Shown here: positions 6,599 to 8,020 of the stretch, one piece after another | Layout: each line of letters begins with the position of its first letter | How positions within the stretch are numbered: the stretch's first letter is position 1 | Assembly: GCA_023386155.1 (NCBI GenBank) | Contig: JAEWKH010000084.1 | Location: forward strand, 1 to 8,020 | Length of the DNA: 8,020 nucleotides | From: Pseudomonadota bacterium | GTDB taxonomy: Bacteria > Pseudomonadota > Alphaproteobacteria > Rhizobiales > Beijerinckiaceae | Direction: 5' to 3' | The notes under the pieces: generated by a model | Database searches by the model: none | What the model was told of the DNA's origin: nothing | The model's input: only the letters and a program-made list of their open reading frames with translations | Position numbers and translations under genes: made by a program

Positions 6599-7393
6599 AT
6601 GGATTTTCTCAAACCACGGTACACGCCTATGAATCGTCGCCGTCGCATCTATGAGGGCAAGGCGAAAGTCCTCTATGAGGGCCCGGAACCCGGTACGCTC
6701 ATCCAGCACTTCAAGGACGACGCGACCGCCTTCAATGCCAAGAAGCATGAAGTGATCGACGGCAAGGGCGTGCTCAACAACCGGATCTCGGAATACCTGT
6801 TCCAGCATCTGAACGACATCGGCATCCCGACCCACTTCATCCGCCGCCTGAACATGCGCGAGCAGCTGATTCGCGAGGTGGAGATCATCCCGCTGGAGGT
6901 GGTGGTGCGCAACGTGGCGGCAGGTTCGCTGGCCACCCGTCTGGGCATCGAGGAGGGCACGCAGCTGCCCCGGTCGATCATCGAATTCTATTACAAGAAC
7001 GATGCCCTCAACAATCCGATGGTCTCGGAGGAGCACATCACGGCCTTCGGCTGGGCCTCGCCCCAGGAGATCGACGACATCATGGCCCTCGCCATCCGGG
7101 TCAACGACTTCCTGTCCGGCCTCTTCCTCGGCGTCGGCATCCGCCTCGTCGACTTCAAGCTGGAGACGGGCCGTCTCTGGGAGGGCGAGATGATGCGCAT
7201 CGTCGTCGCCGACGAGATTTCCCCGGATTCCTGCCGCCTCTGGGACATCAAGTCCAAGGACAAGCTCGACAAGGACCGGTTCCGCCGGGACATGGGCGGG
7301 CTGGTCGAGGCCTATTCCGAGGTCGCCCGCCGCCTCGGCATCCTGTCCGAGAACGAGAACCCGATCACGGGCGGCCCGCGCCTCGTGCAGTGA
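6599..7393 (+). CDS. purC: Phosphoribosylaminoimidazole-succinocarboxamide synthase
   Basis: SAICAR synthetase, the ATP-dependent step of purine synthesis that joins aspartate to CAIR. The protein has 264 residues. It carries the nucleotide-binding start RRIYEGKAKVLYEG, the first family signature LEVVVRNVAAGS (99-110), VDFKLE (184-189) and the second signature DEISPDSCRLWD (205-216), all intact. The ATG at 6599 is preferred because AGGAG lies 9 bases upstream (6585-6589). A second ATG at 6629, ten codons later, is the start many homologues use in the form MNRRRRIYEGKAK, but it lacks a ribosome site here. The gene stands alone and ends at a strong terminator; purS, purQ and purL, which often follow it in alphaproteobacteria, are not in the next 600 bases. 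Confidence 0.97.
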   Translation: MDFLKPRYTPMNRRRRIYEGKAKVLYEGPEPGTLIQHFKDDATAFNAKKHEVIDGKGVLNNRISEYLFQHLNDIGIPTHFIRRLNMREQLIREVEIIPLEVVVRNVAAGSLATRLGIEEGTQLPRSIIEFYYKNDALNNPMVSEEHITAFGWASPQEIDDIMALAIRVNDFLSGLFLGVGIRLVDFKLETGRLWEGEMMRIVVADEISPDSCRLWDIKSKDKLDKDRFRRDMGGLVEAYSEVARRLGILSENENPITGGPRLVQ

Positions 7394-7415
7394 TCCGCAC
7401 GCCTTTGACGCTGCG

Positions 7416-7442
7416 AAAGCCCGGCCTCGCGCCGGGCTTTTT
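7416..7442 (+). terminator. Intrinsic terminator of purC
   Basis: A perfect 10-bp stem AAAGCCCGGC/GCCGGGCTTT (7416-7425 with 7431-7440) with a 5-base loop is followed by a run of T (7438-7442), 23 bases after the purC stop codon. This is a textbook Rho-independent terminator, and it implies that nothing downstream is co-transcribed with purC. Confidence 0.92.
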
Positions 7443-7537
7443 CGTTGTTCCGTCCGGGCCGGCACCCACGACGTCATCACCTCACCGTACGTGATCCGGG
7501 CATCGGTCCCGATGATCCCGATTTTCATCCCCTCTCA

Positions 7538-7636
7538 CCTCATCCTGAGGAGCCGCAGGCTGCGTCTCGAAGGAGGAACCAGAGGGCACTGGACCCTCCT
7601 TCGAGACGCCGCTTTCAGCGGCTCCTCAGGATGAGG
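7538..7636. repeat. Long two-part inverted repeat (REP-like)
   Basis: The outer arms, CCTCATCCTGAGGAGCC and its exact complement, are 17 bases each (7538-7554 with 7620-7636). The inner arms, GCGTCTCGAAGGAGG and its exact complement, are 15 bases each (7562-7576 with 7595-7609). Between them are unpaired 7- and 10-base sides, and the tip holds a small CCAG/CTGG stem (7579-7582 with 7589-7592). The whole forms a cruciform or hairpin of about 100 bases. I recall closely similar sequences as high-copy intergenic palindromes in Bradyrhizobium, Methylobacterium and relatives. No transposase is nearby. Open frames through it are artefacts. Confidence 0.85.
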
Positions 7637-7671
7637 GCCGAGGGAGGCTTCGCCGGGTTCGACGGCGTGGG

Positions 7672-7699
7672 TGGCCGGCACAGGTGTTCAACCCGGCCA
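7672..7699. repeat. Short inverted repeat TGGCCGG/CCGGCCA
   Basis: Seven-base perfect arms (7672-7678 with 7693-7699) flank a 14-base loop. It lies 35 bases after the larger palindrome and is probably part of the same repeat cluster. There is no T-run, so it is not a terminator. Confidence 0.55.
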
Positions 7700-7754
7700 T
7701 GACGGTGAGGGTGAGAGGACGCATGGCCCTGCTGTGCGATGTCAAAGATCCAGC

Positions 7755-7795
7755 ACCCTTGGGCCCGGCGCCTTGCGGGGCCGGGCCTGAAGGGT
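7755..7795. repeat. GC-rich inverted repeat
   Basis: Arms ACCCTT plus GGCCCGGC (7755-7760, 7762-7769) pair with GCCGGGCC plus AAGGGT (7780-7787, 7790-7795), giving 14 pairs interrupted by a one-versus-two-base mismatch and a 10-base loop. No T-run follows on either strand. It is most likely another intergenic palindrome rather than a terminator. Confidence 0.65.
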
Positions 7796-7917
7796 CGAGG
7801 GAGGTGCGACGGGCAGCCCGGCTCGAATGCGATGAGAATGGAAGAGCCGGACGGCGCCTTCGCACGCGGTTCTTTTAGGCGTTTCAACTTGGTCCCGCAC
7901 AAGGCTGCCAAGGGCCT

Positions 7918-7951
7918 CCTGCCCGGACGGCTGCGTGCACCGTCCGGCAGG
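7918..7951. repeat. Inverted repeat with one bulged base
   Basis: CCTGCCCGGACGG (7918-7930) pairs with CCGTCCGGCAGG (7940-7951) over 12 pairs with a single extra C, closing a 9-base loop. It is a strong hairpin without a T-run. It could be the terminator-like end of a gene to the right of the window, or another palindromic element. Confidence 0.55.
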
Positions 7952-8020
7952 ACCGCATCCCCACCCCGACATCTGCGACGCCTCGCGAGCGCGCCCCTCG
8001 CCGGGCGGGGACAGGCAACG

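Larger units (their letters stand above)
7443..8020. other. Intergenic region without a convincing gene
   Basis: No open frame here shows a recognisable domain, a good ribosome site or protein-like composition. The longest (98 residues, minus strand, 7615-7911) runs through palindromes and is rich in Arg, Pro and Ser, as expected of chance GC-rich frames. Apart from four inverted repeats I see nothing definable. No tRNA or integrase is visible. Confidence 0.65.

Noticed and set aside
7918..7951. Hairpin as a Rho-independent terminator
   Set aside because: The stem is strong but no T-run follows on either strand.
7443..8020. Possible small genes, tRNA or CRISPR array at the right end
   Set aside because: The repeats are inverted and dissimilar rather than regularly spaced direct repeats, no cloverleaf is seen, and open frames lack protein character.

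Overview
The window is a high-GC stretch of ordinary chromosome from an alphaproteobacterium, most likely of the order Hyphomicrobiales (Rhizobiales) and possibly Methylobacteriaceae, for example a Microvirga-like organism. The evidence is the gene set (GluQRS, a DUF1476/F1-ATPase zeta-type protein, an alphaproteobacterial PurC, a membrane-anchored M23 peptidase), the CTATAT-type -10 boxes, and palindromic intergenic repeats of a kind I recall from this order. The genus is an inference from memory and was not checked by a search.

Layout. Positions 1-291 hold the promoter and leader of a ribosomal RNA operon that reads leftward off the window. They comprise an A-tract, TTGACA-N17-CTATAT, a UUCG-capped hairpin, a GNRA-capped hairpin and a boxA-like antitermination site. 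The 16S gene itself lies outside. Reading right from 561 is a membrane-anchored M23 metallopeptidase, followed 5 bases later by an AEC-family transporter. Convergent to these is gluQRS (minus strand), which starts head-to-head with an AlkA-like DNA glycosylase gene (plus strand). A palindromic repeat of about 95 bases follows the glycosylase, and its first three bases are the gene's stop codon. Next come, on the minus strand, a HpcH/HpaI-type aldolase and, upstream of it, the DUF1476 gene. purC diverges from the latter and ends at a strong intrinsic terminator. The last 580 bases have no convincing gene but carry a cluster of inverted repeats.

Functions. The genes are mostly unrelated housekeeping functions: rRNA synthesis, cell-wall remodelling, transport, tRNA-Asp queuosine modification, alkylation repair, ATP synthase inhibition and purine synthesis. 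I see no phage, plasmid, CRISPR, transposase, toxin-antitoxin or defence genes, and no evidence of a previously undescribed system. The points most worth a second look are the rRNA leader signals, the repeat that supplies a stop codon, the crowded gluQRS/glycosylase start region and the repeat cluster after purC. Several long open frames antisense to the real genes are high-GC shadows.
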